64,000 nucleotides of DNA, from positions 3,468-67,467 of the forward strand of contig JBIISC010000003.1 in assembly GCA_044341215.1 (NCBI GenBank), in the 5' to 3' direction. The notes under the pieces were generated by a model. That model did not search any database. It was not told the DNA's origin and saw nothing but the letters and a program-made list of their open reading frames with translations. How positions within the stretch are numbered: the stretch's first letter is position 1; each line of letters opens with the position of its first letter. Made by a program: the position numbers and the translations under genes. Origin of the DNA: JAFMIT01 sp044341215 (lineage in GTDB: Bacteria > Actinomycetota > Actinomycetes > S36-B12 > UBA5976). Below, in pieces: positions 1 through 8,757 of the stretch.

Positions 1-738
1 TTGGGCGCTTGGACAGCTGCTGAACAAGGAGCGGTTTTCTTCACCAATGTAGTGTCCGAACATTCATCAAATCCTCGCATGCTTGTAATTCACGAAGTAA
101 TGGGTCGCCATTGTGGTTGGTTGACTGCAGCGACTGCTCAGTCATACCGAAACATGCTCGACGAACGCGAATGGTTAGACGCTTTTGGGGTTCCAAGAAG
201 CCGCAGAGATATCCATGCTGTTTATGTTCCAGAACTCGACATTGATTTGAATTCTGAAGCAGCACGTCTAAGCAAGATTATGGATCAGCAAGGGAACGTA
301 AACATCTTTCTTTCAGAAGGCGCAGGTGTCGATGCAATCGTGGCTGAGCTGCAATCTAGAGGTGAAGAAGTTCCACGCGACGCATTTGGTCACGTGAAAA
401 TCGATTTGATCAATCCTGGTGCATGGTTTGGTAAACAATTTGGCCCAATGATTGGCGCTGAAAAGGTATTAGTTCAAAAGAGCGGTTACTTTGCTCGCTC
501 GGCTGCTGCTAATCAAGCAGATCTAAATCTGATTAAAGAATGTGTTGAAGTGGCAGTGGATAGTGCAATTGCGATGCAGCCAGGCTTAGTCGGCCATGAC
601 GAAGAACGTGGAAACGAACTGCGTGCAATCGAATTCGATCGCATCAAGGGCGGAAAAGCGTTCAATACCGAGCAACAATGGTTTGACGGACTACTTAAAG
701 GTATTGGTCAGCCAAAGGGCGCAAAAGTTAAACACTAG
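1..738 (+). CDS. pfp: PPi-dependent 6-phosphofructokinase, C-terminal part (5' end outside window)
   Basis: This is the C-terminal 245 residues of a phosphofructokinase of the pyrophosphate-using clade, which converts fructose-6-phosphate and PPi to fructose-1,6-bisphosphate in glycolysis. The conserved MGRHCGWLTAATA segment (visible residues 34-46) and the later SEGAG stretch match this family. Full-length members have about 400 residues, so roughly the first 150, including the substrate loop that separates PPi from ATP users, lie upstream of the window. The TTG at base 1 is only the window edge, not a start. The gene ends with TAG at 736-738, 26 bases before the convergent plsC. The PPi assignment rests on overall similarity, since the diagnostic residues are not visible. 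Confidence 0.85.
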   Translation: MGAWTAAEQGAVFFTNVVSEHSSNPRMLVIHEVMGRHCGWLTAATAQSYRNMLDEREWLDAFGVPRSRRDIHAVYVPELDIDLNSEAARLSKIMDQQGNVNIFLSEGAGVDAIVAELQSRGEEVPRDAFGHVKIDLINPGAWFGKQFGPMIGAEKVLVQKSGYFARSAAANQADLNLIKECVEVAVDSAIAMQPGLVGHDEERGNELRAIEFDRIKGGKAFNTEQQWFDGLLKGIGQPKGAKVKH

Positions 739-764
739 TTTCATCAAAGTAATTAGAAAACCGG

Positions 765-1496
765 TTAATTCTCTTCCGCATCGGCGGCATTTTCTGCATC
801 AGCAGAATCAGCTTGTGGATTGGACAGAATTTCTTTCGCTTTAGTTGCGTAAATATCAACGTATTCCTGGCCGCCGAGATTCTTCAATGAATCCATGACC
901 AAATTTGTAGCTTCTCTTAAAGCTGCTGGGTCTCTTTGCCTCCCAGCATATTGGGACATATCAATCGGTTCACCAAAAGCAATGCCTACTCGCATGATTC
1001 TTGGCAAAAACTGCCCGGTTGGCTGAATATCGTAAGTCCCAATCATTGCAACTGGAATAACTGGCACTCCAGCTTCAATTGCAATGCGGGCCAAGCCAGT
1101 TCTACCTCGATACAACTTTCCATCTGGTGAGCGGGTTCCTTCTGGATATATGCCAAGTATCTCGCCGGATTTCAAAATATTAATTGCGGCATTAACTGCG
1201 GCTTCGGATGACCTTCCACCACTTCTGTCGATTGGAACTTGGCCGACACCTTGGAAAAACTTTTTGACTACCCAGCCCTTGAACCCGCGACCGGTGAAGT
1301 ATTCGCTCTTTGCAAGGAATGTAATCCGCCTTGGAACTGCCAAAGGAAGAAAAATTGAATCTGAGAAAGACATATGGTTTGAGGCCAATATCGCAGCGCC
1401 TTGCTTTGGCAAGTTCTTCCTACCAGTTACCTTAGGGCGAAACAAGAGTAAAAGTATTGGTCCCAAAATTACGCGCTTCAAAATCCAGTAAAGCAT
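765..1496 (-). CDS. plsC: 1-acyl-sn-glycerol-3-phosphate acyltransferase
   Basis: A 243-residue PlsC-family acyltransferase, expected at the inner face of the membrane, that adds the second acyl chain to lysophosphatidic acid in phospholipid synthesis. The HX4D catalytic motif is H41-D46 (NHMSFSD), and the substrate-binding EGTRS motif is at 119-123. A hydrophobic segment covers residues 1-20. The C-terminus is a low-complexity acidic tail rich in Ala, Asp and Glu. The ATG follows AGGGAAG closely, and the glucokinase stop is 5 bases upstream, so the genes 3331-765 probably form one operon. M. tuberculosis has a homologue in the same neighbourhood (Rv2182c). Confidence 0.9.
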   Translation of the reverse strand: MLYWILKRVILGPILLLLFRPKVTGRKNLPKQGAAILASNHMSFSDSIFLPLAVPRRITFLAKSEYFTGRGFKGWVVKKFFQGVGQVPIDRSGGRSSEAAVNAAINILKSGEILGIYPEGTRSPDGKLYRGRTGLARIAIEAGVPVIPVAMIGTYDIQPTGQFLPRIMRVGIAFGEPIDMSQYAGRQRDPAALREATNLVMDSLKNLGGQEYVDIYATKAKEILSNPQADSADAENAADAEEN

Positions 1497-1501
1497 CTTC
1501 C

Positions 1502-2446
1502 CTACTTTCGTCGCGCTAAATCAGCCGCGCCAATTAGCCCAGCGTCGTTGCCCATCTTTGCCAATTTGATTTGCGCAATTGGACGATAGTCGCGGGCAGT
1601 TAAATTCTTGGAAAATGATTCAGCAGCTGCGTTAAGGAAATAATCTGAGCCCTGCGAAACGCCACCGCCAATAACAAAAATTTGCGGATCTAATAGTGCT
1701 GCCAAAGATGCCATTCCAGATCCTAGGGATTTGGCCACTTCATTAAATGCTCGCAAAGCGATCGGACAACCTTTTTCAGCAGCTTGCGTGATGTGAACAC
1801 CTTCGACACCTTCAGGTGTGCGATCGCCCAAACTCAAGAGAATGTCTGCCTCGTCACGATGTTTTTGGGCTAGTTTGCGAGCAATTCGTAATAGCGCCGA
1901 ACCGCTTGCGTACTGTTCCCAGCATCCTTGCAAACCACATCCGCATTGCAAACCTTCTTGAACCAACGTCATATGTCCTACTTCAGCAGCAACTCCGTAT
2001 GCGCCTCTGACTAGCTCCCCATTTAATATCAGGCCACCACCAAGTCCAGTGCCTAGCGTTAGCATCACAGCATTATCACTACCAACCGCGGCGCCAAACT
2101 TGTATTCAGCCCATGCAGCTGCGTTGGCATCATTTTCGATTACAACATTCAAAGACGTCAACTTCTCAAGTTCGGCTTTTAGCTTTACATTTCGCATCGG
2201 CAAGTTGGCCGTAAACAAAACTTCGGTTCTCGCAGCATCGACAAACCCTGGAGCCGCCACACAGACATCCATCACGCTGTGCTTTTGAGCTAAAGACTCA
2301 ATAGTTTTAGCTAGTTCTGAAACAACAGCAGCAGATGTGTCTCTTGGGGTTGGAACCACAAGTTGATCAACTACCTGACCATCATCATCTACTACACCTG
2401 CAGCAATCTTGGTTCCACCAAGATCTACACCAATTGCCAAACTCAT
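1502..2446 (-). CDS. glk: ROK-family glucokinase
   Basis: A 314-residue ROK-family sugar kinase that phosphorylates glucose at the expense of ATP. The phosphate-binding DLGGTK motif is at residues 8-13. ENDANAAAWAEY carries the catalytic aspartate, and GTGLGGGLI follows. The ROK zinc site is the CGCGLQGCWEQ cluster. The length and the order plsC-ROK-small protein-SRPBCC match the GlkA locus of other actinobacteria. The ATG has AGGGGATTT directly upstream and the preceding gene ends 7 bases before, which suggests cotranscription. Other ROK hexose specificities are possible, but neighbouring glycolytic pfp supports glucokinase. Confidence 0.9.
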   Translation of the reverse strand: MSLAIGVDLGGTKIAAGVVDDDGQVVDQLVVPTPRDTSAAVVSELAKTIESLAQKHSVMDVCVAAPGFVDAARTEVLFTANLPMRNVKLKAELEKLTSLNVVIENDANAAAWAEYKFGAAVGSDNAVMLTLGTGLGGGLILNGELVRGAYGVAAEVGHMTLVQEGLQCGCGLQGCWEQYASGSALLRIARKLAQKHRDEADILLSLGDRTPEGVEGVHITQAAEKGCPIALRAFNEVAKSLGSGMASLAALLDPQIFVIGGGVSQGSDYFLNAAAESFSKNLTARDYRPIAQIKLAKMGNDAGLIGAADLARRK

Positions 2447-2453
2447 AAATCCC

Positions 2454-2912
2454 CTAGCGCTTCATCATCGATTTAATTACGGTTGAAACTACAGATTCAG
2501 TCAAAGTGTCCATGGCGTTTGGCCATATCTCTGTCAATTTTTCGGCGCTGCTAGTTACGCCCTTCATCGCAGACTCAACCAAGTCAGCCAAATTTTCATC
2601 ATGTTCGCGCAAAGTTTTTACTCCAACGCATAGTGGGCAAACTCCACAAGTTTCTACATCGTGGGTGGAAGTTTCTTCTTTGCCATTTAGCGGTTTTGAA
2701 ACTGCATCCATAAAAGCTGACAACAGACTCAGGCCAGAGTTAATTGCTGCGCTTTGAGCTTCACCCGAAATCCCAAATATATTTGAATCCGGTTTGGACT
2801 CATTCGATTGACTTTCCGTCTTGGGTTTGGTTTTAGGAATTTCAAAAGTTGAGGAATTCGCAGAAGGCGGTCCATTCGAGACCCACCATGGTTTATTTGT
2901 CTCTGGGCTCAT
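2454..2912 (-). CDS. Hypothetical protein with CxxCPxC motif (DUF5304-like)
   Basis: A 152-residue soluble protein of unknown function. The N-terminal half is low complexity, rich in Ser, Lys, Pro and Asn. The middle has a conserved CGVCPLC cysteine cluster (about residues 92-98) followed by a predicted helix, which could bind a metal. The C-terminus is helical with repeated Lys and Met. The start overlaps the stop of the SRPBCC gene in an ATGA, so the two are translationally coupled. Actinobacteria commonly have a similar small protein (DUF5304) between glucokinase and the SRPBCC gene; that match is from memory of the family layout. Confidence 0.7.
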   Translation of the reverse strand: MSPETNKPWWVSNGPPSANSSTFEIPKTKPKTESQSNESKPDSNIFGISGEAQSAAINSGLSLLSAFMDAVSKPLNGKEETSTHDVETCGVCPLCVGVKTLREHDENLADLVESAMKGVTSSAEKLTEIWPNAMDTLTESVVSTVIKSMMKR

Positions 2913-3331
2913 TTTGCAAACTCTTTCAAACCTTCAAGCGCTGATGTAACAATTGTTTTTTCCCCTGCAGACAAAAAGAAACTTGGTAACGGCAAATTCA
3001 CTTCAGCTGACAATTCATAAGTTACGTCACAACCATCACCTACTTGTGAAAGGCGGTAAGCCCCATCAAGAGCTGTGATTGCATTAGCGCTGATCAAATG
3101 CCACTCAACTGAGTCTGAATTCCATGTGTAGCCAAGTTCCACTAAATCCGAAATTGGCCCGCCTGAAATTTGAAAAGTGGTGCGCACGGGTCTGCCTTGC
3201 GAATCGGTTTCGCAGATCTTCACATCAGAAATTCCACTTGTCCATTTTGGATAGTTCTCGACATCGCGAATAATCCCCATAACTCGCTCAAGCGGAGCGT
3301 TGATGTGGATTGTGGAGGATGTGCGGGCCAT
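2909..3331 (-). CDS. SRPBCC (polyketide cyclase/START-like) protein
   Basis: A 140-residue protein of the SRPBCC ligand-binding fold, which encloses a hydrophobic cavity. The start of the fold is recognisable in the INAPLERVMGIIRDVENYPKW stretch, whose NYPKW segment is typical of polyketide cyclase/dehydrase members. The reading frame is open 34 codons further upstream, but the ATG at 3331 fits the domain start and has TAGATT 7 bases upstream, the leaderless arrangement common in this window. A homologue (Rv2185c) lies near fadD15 in M. tuberculosis. The ligand is unknown; a lipid or polyketide role is only suggested by the acyl-CoA ligase next door. Confidence 0.85.
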   Translation of the reverse strand: MARTSSTIHINAPLERVMGIIRDVENYPKWTSGISDVKICETDSQGRPVRTTFQISGGPISDLVELGYTWNSDSVEWHLISANAITALDGAYRLSQVGDGCDVTYELSAEVNLPLPSFFLSAGEKTIVTSALEGLKEFAK

Positions 3332-3338
3332 AGAGCCA

Positions 3339-3344
3339 AATCTA
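3339..3344 (-). promoter_or_regulatory. Predicted -10 hexamer TAGATT for SRPBCC operon
   Basis: TAGATT on the minus strand, 7 bases before the ATG at 3331. It points to leaderless transcription of the SRPBCC-DUF-glk-plsC operon. Confidence 0.55.
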
Positions 3345-3459
3345 TTCGCATACCAGCACTTACTACTAGCCGGTAGTGAACTGAAGCCATTTACAAGTGG
3401 CTCAAAACGAGCGTTCACAGTAATTTTTGGCACAGATTCAACCCCTCAGGAGAGTTCAT

Positions 3460-5253
3460 ATGCAGGAATACACAGAGCCAGCCATGGCCCAAGCCGTAAT
3501 TTCGGGAAGTTTGACCGATGCCTTAATCTCGCATGAAAACACTCAACCTGACGTGATATCAATAGTTAATCGTGACGGCTTGAATGTCGTTGAGATAACT
3601 TCCAAAGAATTTCATCAAATGGTTCGGGCGGCCGCTAAGGGAATAATCTCAGCCGGCATCCAACCTGGCGATCGCATCGCTCTAATGAGTAGAACACGTT
3701 TTGAATGGACACTACTCGACTACGCAATTTGGTACGCAGGGTGTGTCACGGTGCCAATTTACGAAACTTCTAGTGAAGAACAAGTTCAATGGATGATGCA
3801 GGATTCTGGTGCAGTTGCACTTTTTGTCGAAACAAATAAACACTTGGAAACTGTGCACACAGTTCGCACTTCCTTGACAAGTTTAATTCACATTTGGAAT
3901 ATGGAAGATAATGCAATTAATCATCTTTCTACAGCTGGACTTAATATCCCAGATTCAGAGCTCGATTCCCGTCGTTCACAAGTTACACCTTCACACATTG
4001 CAACAATTATTTATACATCTGGCACAACCGGTAAGCCAAAGGGTTGTGTTCTAACACATGGCAATTTCATGTTTTTGGTTCGTAACGTAATTTTGGCTGT
4101 TCCTGAGGTGTTCAAAGATAAAACAACTTCTACTCTGCTATTTCTCCCACTGGCGCATGTATTTGGTCGAATCATCGAAATCGCAATGGTGGAATCGGGC
4201 CTGAAAGTGGCTTTCGCCCCAGACATAACAAATCTTGTTGGTGATTTACAAAAGTTCACCCCAAACTTCCTTTTGGCAGTTCCTCGCGTTTTCGAGAAAG
4301 TTTTCAATAGCGCTCAGCAAAAAGCAACAAACGAAGGCAAAGAGAAGATCTTCAACGCAGCTGCCGCAGTTGCAATCGCATACTCTCAAGCACTAAGCGC
4401 CGGATCAGTTCCGCTTAGCCTACGACTCAAGCATGGACTGTTCGATAAATTGGTTTACACAAAACTTCGAGCTGCTATGGGTGGCAAAGTTCAGTGGTCA
4501 GTATCCGGTGGGGCTGCTCTTGGCGCACGCCTTGGACATTTCTTCCGTGGAATTGGCTTAACGATTCTAGAAGGCTACGGATTGTCTGAAACCTCTTCGG
4601 CTTCCACTGTGAATCGCCCAACTATGTTGCGGGTTGGTTCAGTCGGTCGGGCAATTCCTGGAGTTACTTTGGGCATTGGGCCAGATGGTGAAGTTTTAAT
4701 TAAGGGACCGCATATTTTCCAAGGTTATTGGAACAATCCAGCTGCAACCGCTGAAGCAATCGACGTAAACGGCTGGTTCCATTCCGGTGACATTGGCCAG
4801 ATCGATGAAGATGGTTATCTTTTCATCACGGGTCGCAAGAAAGAGTTGATTGTTACTGCTGGGGGCAAAAACGTAGCACCTGCTGTTATTGAAGACCGAC
4901 TTCGTGCGAATTGGCTGGTTAGCCAATGCATGGTTGTTGGTGACAATAAACCATTTATTGGCTGCTTGATCACCGTAGAACCTGATTCAGTTAAAAATTG
5001 GCTGCAGCGAAATTCACTACCTGCAACCACAGCATTTGCGCAAATTGCATCAAATGAGGTTTTTAAGTCAGAAATCCAAGCAGCAGTTGATTACGCAAAT
5101 AAGGCAGTTAGTCAAGCAGAATCAATTCGAAAATGGGTTTTGATTGATTCTGATTGGAGTGAAGCATCAGGACATCTGACACCATCACTCAAGTTAAAGC
5201 GAAATGTAGTATCAGAACAATTCAATGCCGAAATTGAAGGCCTTTACGCCTAA
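3460..5253 (+). CDS. Long-chain fatty acid-CoA ligase (AMP-dependent synthetase, FadD15-like)
   Basis: A 597-residue ANL-superfamily adenylating enzyme that activates long-chain fatty acids to acyl-CoA through an acyl-AMP. The P-loop YTSGTTGKPKG is near residue 180, the adenine-binding GYGLSETSS near 370, and the hinge GWFHSGDIG and GRKKELI lie near 440-465. The length fits the FadD15 type. The ATG at 3460 is chosen because AGGAGAG lies at 3448-3454; an in-frame upstream start lacks a ribosome site. It is divergent from the SRPBCC operon and its last four bases overlap the convergent NlpC/P60 gene. Confidence 0.92.
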   Translation: MQEYTEPAMAQAVISGSLTDALISHENTQPDVISIVNRDGLNVVEITSKEFHQMVRAAAKGIISAGIQPGDRIALMSRTRFEWTLLDYAIWYAGCVTVPIYETSSEEQVQWMMQDSGAVALFVETNKHLETVHTVRTSLTSLIHIWNMEDNAINHLSTAGLNIPDSELDSRRSQVTPSHIATIIYTSGTTGKPKGCVLTHGNFMFLVRNVILAVPEVFKDKTTSTLLFLPLAHVFGRIIEIAMVESGLKVAFAPDITNLVGDLQKFTPNFLLAVPRVFEKVFNSAQQKATNEGKEKIFNAAAAVAIAYSQALSAGSVPLSLRLKHGLFDKLVYTKLRAAMGGKVQWSVSGGAALGARLGHFFRGIGLTILEGYGLSETSSASTVNRPTMLRVGSVGRAIPGVTLGIGPDGEVLIKGPHIFQGYWNNPAATAEAIDVNGWFHSGDIGQIDEDGYLFITGRKKELIVTAGGKNVAPAVIEDRLRANWLVSQCMVVGDNKPFIGCLITVEPDSVKNWLQRNSLPATTAFAQIASNEVFKSEIQAAVDYANKAVSQAESIRKWVLIDSDWSEASGHLTPSLKLKRNVVSEQFNAEIEGLYA

Positions 5254-6302
5254 CCTACTACTCGACCAAAGCCTGACAAGTGGGATGCGTAATATCTTTC
5301 AGATAGCGAAGAAATGATCACGCCAGTTCGAGAATTTTGGGCATGAACAAATCGATTGCTACCTATGTAAATGCCAACATGTCGAATCCCATACTTGAAG
5401 AAAAAGACTAGGTCACCGACCCGTAGATTTGCCCGACTGACTGGCCTAGTTGCGGAAATCTGAGCTCGTGAATAGTGCGGCAAGTACACGCCAGCTTTTC
5501 TATATGCCGCCATAGTTAAACCAGAACAATCAAAAACTGTTGGACCAGCCGCTCCAAATACATAGCGATGACCAATCATTGAAAGTGCAAATCGAATCGC
5601 AATCTTTACGCGCCGGTTAGCAGCCAAGTTGCCCGCACGCTTACGTAATTTCTTCGCTTTTGCCGCCTGCGCCTTTTGTTTAGCTTTAATCCGAGCCAAA
5701 TACTTTTTACGTTGCTCAGCTTTCAGCGAATTCAACAATCGTCTCGCTTCGGCAAGTTTGCTCTGAGCCATTTTTAAATGTCGGTCTGCTTCTTTAACTA
5801 GCTGGCTAGACTTTAGTTGTTCTGCTTTCAATAAAGTTTTTGTATTCTTGAGACTTATCGATGCGCGTTCAAGATCGCGCATCGCAATAATCTGACGCGA
5901 GCCGACGAAATCCACGGCACTCAACTGCGCCATGTAATTCTTAGGATTGGAAGAAAATAGTGCTTGCAATTCAAGGTCAATCGTGCCCTGTTGATAGAGG
6001 CCAACAATTAATTTTGAGAAATCTTTCTGAAGTCGCTTGAATTTAGATGATGCTCGTTTTGAATTATTAGTAAGCATTGAAATACGGGTCTTAACTTTCG
6101 AAAGCTTTTCTCTAGCTTCATTCCATTGTTCACCGGCCGCATTCGCTTCGAATTCTAGGTCGCGAACCTTTTCTTCAACTTCCTTCAAATCCACCCTGGG
6201 TGGACTGGCCACAACGTCTGGGACGGTGGAAACAGAAAGCGCTAAAGCAATGACTATGGCTGCAAAGTTGCGCCAAAGTCGCGCTTTTCTCAAAGACAAC
6301 AT
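5250..6302 (-). CDS. Secreted NlpC/P60 peptidoglycan hydrolase (RipC-like)
   Basis: A 350-residue exported endopeptidase that probably cleaves peptide stems of peptidoglycan during growth or division. Residues 1-32 form a signal peptide ending around VVASPP. Two coiled-coil stretches span roughly 38-100 and 140-225, the second very rich in Lys and Ala. The catalytic NlpC/P60 domain covers about 232-350, with Cys259 (VFDCSGL), His308 (RHVGIY) and a third polar residue near His320. The architecture equals that of mycobacterial RipC (Rv2190c), which sits at the same genomic position. The ATG at 6302 is preferred over an upstream one because it directly precedes the signal peptide and has TACTTT exactly 6 bases before it. 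Confidence 0.9.
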   Translation of the reverse strand: MLSLRKARLWRNFAAIVIALALSVSTVPDVVASPPRVDLKEVEEKVRDLEFEANAAGEQWNEAREKLSKVKTRISMLTNNSKRASSKFKRLQKDFSKLIVGLYQQGTIDLELQALFSSNPKNYMAQLSAVDFVGSRQIIAMRDLERASISLKNTKTLLKAEQLKSSQLVKEADRHLKMAQSKLAEARRLLNSLKAEQRKKYLARIKAKQKAQAAKAKKLRKRAGNLAANRRVKIAIRFALSMIGHRYVFGAAGPTVFDCSGLTMAAYRKAGVYLPHYSRAQISATRPVSRANLRVGDLVFFFKYGIRHVGIYIGSNRFVHAQNSRTGVIISSLSERYYASHLSGFGRVVG

Positions 6303-6308
6303 TGGCGC

Positions 6309-6314
6309 AAAGTA
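6309..6314 (-). promoter_or_regulatory. Predicted -10 hexamer TACTTT for NlpC/P60 gene
   Basis: TACTTT on the minus strand, 6 bases before the ATG at 6302; it fixes the start and implies a leaderless mRNA. Confidence 0.55.
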
Positions 6315-6408
6315 CCAAAACCAGGGCAATAAGCCGCCCTGAATGTGCTCGAAATGTCTGTTTTGAGCGTTTTTCACCATTTCTCACACTCAAAATTTGA
6401 TTAATAAA

Positions 6409-6594
6409 TTATTCGCCACTGGCCTTTTGCATCCGCAATTTTGGGACTAATCCGACCTGGGATAGCACATCAATTGCATCAAATTCACACGGCTGGAGTT
6501 CGCCATCTTGGCTTGGCAAGCTTAAAAATAGAGTGACAACGCAGTCTCCACAAGCGAGTGGTTTCTCAGTGCAGGTAGCACAATCGATCTTCAT
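6409..6594 (-). CDS. Conserved small cysteine-rich protein
   Basis: A 61-residue protein with an N-terminal cysteine cluster: DCATC at 4-8 and LACGDCV around 13-19, spacing that could bind zinc or an iron-sulfur centre. The rest resembles the short conserved actinobacterial protein that ends in a DVL-x4-GLVP-x-LR pattern, seen here near residues 42-54. It has no assigned function. GAGAGG lies 5-10 bases before the ATG and serves as ribosome site. It precedes the NlpC/P60 gene in the same direction, about 100 bases away. Confidence 0.7.
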   Translation of the reverse strand: MKIDCATCTEKPLACGDCVVTLFLSLPSQDGELQPCEFDAIDVLSQVGLVPKLRMQKASGE

Positions 6595-6685
6595 ATTGGT
6601 CCTCTCAATTCTCGTTATTTCTGAGCAATGAGAACCTACGACAAAGGTCTGACGGGTTAAACCGAATTAACTGGTGGAATTTGAA

Positions 6686-6952
6686 CTATTTGATGGAATC
6701 CGGCTCTGAATCGGCTCCGCCAGCACTTGGCCGAAGAACGTGTTCCACCTCTTCAGTGGCACCACACCATCTGCATGCAATTGAGGAGATCGATTCTTCT
6801 AGTGTTTCAGGTGATTCCGTTGAAGGTTCTCCGCTCATATCTACATGCCAGAATTCTTTGACCTTAGTGGTTCGAACTACATCAAACCTGGTTAGGTTGC
6901 CACAACGTCCGCAACGCAAACGATGGAGATTATCTGGAAGTGAGAGTGCCAT
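6686..6952 (-). CDS. Zinc-ribbon-type small protein
   Basis: An 88-residue protein with two CxxC pairs, CGRC near residues 14-17 and CRWC near 60-63, spaced as in a zinc ribbon; the C-terminus is acidic. Function unknown; DNA, RNA or protein binding are all possible. The minus-strand frame is chosen over the overlapping plus-strand frame because of the paired CxxC motifs and because TAGGCT lies exactly 6 bases before its ATG. It is divergent from the exonuclease gene at 7006. Confidence 0.7.
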   Translation of the reverse strand: MALSLPDNLHRLRCGRCGNLTRFDVVRTTKVKEFWHVDMSGEPSTESPETLEESISSIACRWCGATEEVEHVLRPSAGGADSEPDSIK

Positions 6953-6958
6953 GGGGCA

Positions 6959-6964
6959 AGCCTA
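6959..6964 (-). promoter_or_regulatory. Predicted -10 hexamer TAGGCT for zinc-ribbon gene
   Basis: TAGGCT on the minus strand, 6 bases before the ATG at 6952; predicted leaderless start. Confidence 0.5.
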
Positions 6965-6984
6965 TTGACCGGCACTAGATCTCT

Positions 6985-7003
6985 GCGCAGGCACAGCCTG
7001 CGC
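6985..7003 (+). promoter_or_regulatory. 8-bp perfect hairpin directly before exonuclease start codon
   Basis: GCGCAGGC, loop ACA, GCCTGCGC. The stem ends 2 bases before the ATG at 7006 and would occupy any ribosome-binding region. There is no T-run, so it is not a standard terminator. It may be an operator or a translational control hairpin. Confidence 0.5.
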
Positions 7004-7005
7004 GT

Positions 7006-8757
7006 ATGTTCCCCCATGTGGTTTTAGCAAATGACGGAACATTTGATTCCTTGGGAAGATATTTGTCTCAAACTACATTCGTCGTCGTTGATCTTGAAAC
7101 AAATGGTGGCACTCCTTCTGAAGGTGGCATCACAGAAATTGGAGCAGTCAAAGTTTGTGGTGGGGAAATAATTAGTGAATTTCAAACCTTAGTAAATCCA
7201 GGTGCACCAATTCCGCCATTCATCACACTGCTAACGGGCATAAATGATGCCATGGTTGAAAATGCGCCAAACATTTCATTTGCACTTCCGGCATTTATTG
7301 AGTGGGCTGGTGAATGCGTGTTTGTCGCACACAACGCTCCGTTTGATTTGGGTTTTTTACGTGGGAACGCAAAAATCCTAAATATTGCATTTCCTGGATT
7401 TGAGGTTCTCGACACATTGACTTTGGCACGTTGCGTTTTGCAACCAGATGAAGTGCAGAATAGAAAGCTCGGAACGTTAGCCGCCTATTTTGGTTCACCT
7501 ACTGAACCAGTGCATCGCGCACTTGCCGATGCTCGAGCCACCGCTCATGTTTTACACGCCTTGTTCGAACGTTTGGGGTCAATTGGAATCACTACCCTTG
7601 AAGAAACTCTAGGAATTACATCGGTCATCAAGCCTGCGCAACGCAAAAAGCGAACACTTGCAGCAGATTTGCCTCAAGTTCCAGGAGTTTATGCTTTTAA
7701 AGATGATCAGGATCGAGTTCTGTATATTGGTAAGTCTAGGAATATTCGTAAGCGAGCAATGAGTTATTTCACAAAAGCAGAGACTCGTGAACGCATGAAT
7801 CGTATGCTCGATTTAACCAGCCATATAACTGCGATTCCATGTCACACAGATTTGGAAGCTAGCGTCCGTGAATCGCGCATTATTATGCAATCAAAACCAC
7901 CATTTAATGCAGCTGGCAAGCGAACTGAAAAAACAATCTGGATAAGAATTACCAACGAACCCTATCCGCGATTGAGTGTGGTCCGGAAAATCACTGAAGA
8001 TGCTCTGCATTTTGGCCCAGTCCGCTCTATGGAACAAGCAACGTTGGTAGTAGACGCAATTACAACGCTAATTGGTATCCGTACTTGCACCACAAAACTT
8101 GGTGTTAAGAAAGCAAGTCCATCTTGCGTTTTGGGTGAGATAGGTAAATGCGTACTTCCTTGCGAACTAGCAATCTCAACCGATGACTACAAATTATTAA
8201 TCCAACAGCTTAACTCTGCAATATACGGAGATTCTTTCATTGAGACAAACTTGCAGCAGAAAATTTCGCAATTAGCTAGCCAAGAAAGATTTGAAGAGGC
8301 CGCAGCCATGCGTGACAGATTGCACGCTTGGCTTTCAGCCTCTATGCGGTTTCATCGGTTAACGACGATTTCAAGCATCAGCGAAATAACTGCCGTGGCG
8401 GCTACAGAGACGGGGTTTGATATTCACATCATTCGTTATGGTGCATTAGCAGCGGCTGGTACAACTACAGATGCCAGCCACATTAAATCTGAAATTGCTG
8501 CGATGAAATCGACAGCACAAGAATTTCTGCCGCCTCTAGCGCCGGCTGGTGCGAACTCCATTTCAGAAGCTTTCATGATTTATAACTGGCTGGATTCAGC
8601 AAATGTGATGTTGATTGAAACCAGTGAGCCGCTTTCGCAACCGTGGCCAAACCAATTAGGGGCGCAGGATATTTACGAAGAACTAACAAATGCTCAAAAC
8701 AAATCGAACGCAGTATCGGCAACTCGAAAATGGCAGAACTTTGTGGCACCCAAATAA
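7006..8757 (+). CDS. DEDD 3'-5' exonuclease fused to a GIY-YIG (UvrC/Cho-like) domain
   Basis: A 583-residue two-part nuclease. Residues 20-200 are a DnaQ/PolC-type exonuclease with VVDLETNGG (first DxE motif), AHNAPFDLGFL and the HRALADARATAH C-terminal motif. Residues about 220-320 are a GIY-YIG endonuclease domain starting at VPGVYAF with the LYIGKS core. A UVR motif (QERFEEAAAMRDRLHAWL) near 425 resembles the UvrB-binding region of UvrC. The UvrC C-terminal endonuclease and helix-hairpin-helix parts are missing. Homologues such as Rv2191 lie beside trpD in other actinobacteria. A DNA-repair role is inferred. Its stop abuts the convergent trpD stop. Confidence 0.9.
   Translation: MFPHVVLANDGTFDSLGRYLSQTTFVVVDLETNGGTPSEGGITEIGAVKVCGGEIISEFQTLVNPGAPIPPFITLLTGINDAMVENAPNISFALPAFIEWAGECVFVAHNAPFDLGFLRGNAKILNIAFPGFEVLDTLTLARCVLQPDEVQNRKLGTLAAYFGSPTEPVHRALADARATAHVLHALFERLGSIGITTLEETLGITSVIKPAQRKKRTLAADLPQVPGVYAFKDDQDRVLYIGKSRNIRKRAMSYFTKAETRERMNRMLDLTSHITAIPCHTDLEASVRESRIIMQSKPPFNAAGKRTEKTIWIRITNEPYPRLSVVRKITEDALHFGPVRSMEQATLVVDAITTLIGIRTCTTKLGVKKASPSCVLGEIGKCVLPCELAISTDDYKLLIQQLNSAIYGDSFIETNLQQKISQLASQERFEEAAAMRDRLHAWLSASMRFHRLTTISSISEITAVAATETGFDIHIIRYGALAAAGTTTDASHIKSEIAAMKSTAQEFLPPLAPAGANSISEAFMIYNWLDSANVMLIETSEPLSQPWPNQLGAQDIYEELTNAQNKSNAVSATRKWQNFVAPK

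Noticed and set aside
6681..6968. 95-codon plus-strand frame covering the zinc-ribbon gene
   Set aside because: The minus-strand frame has paired CxxC motifs and a hexamer 6 bases before its ATG; the plus frame has neither.
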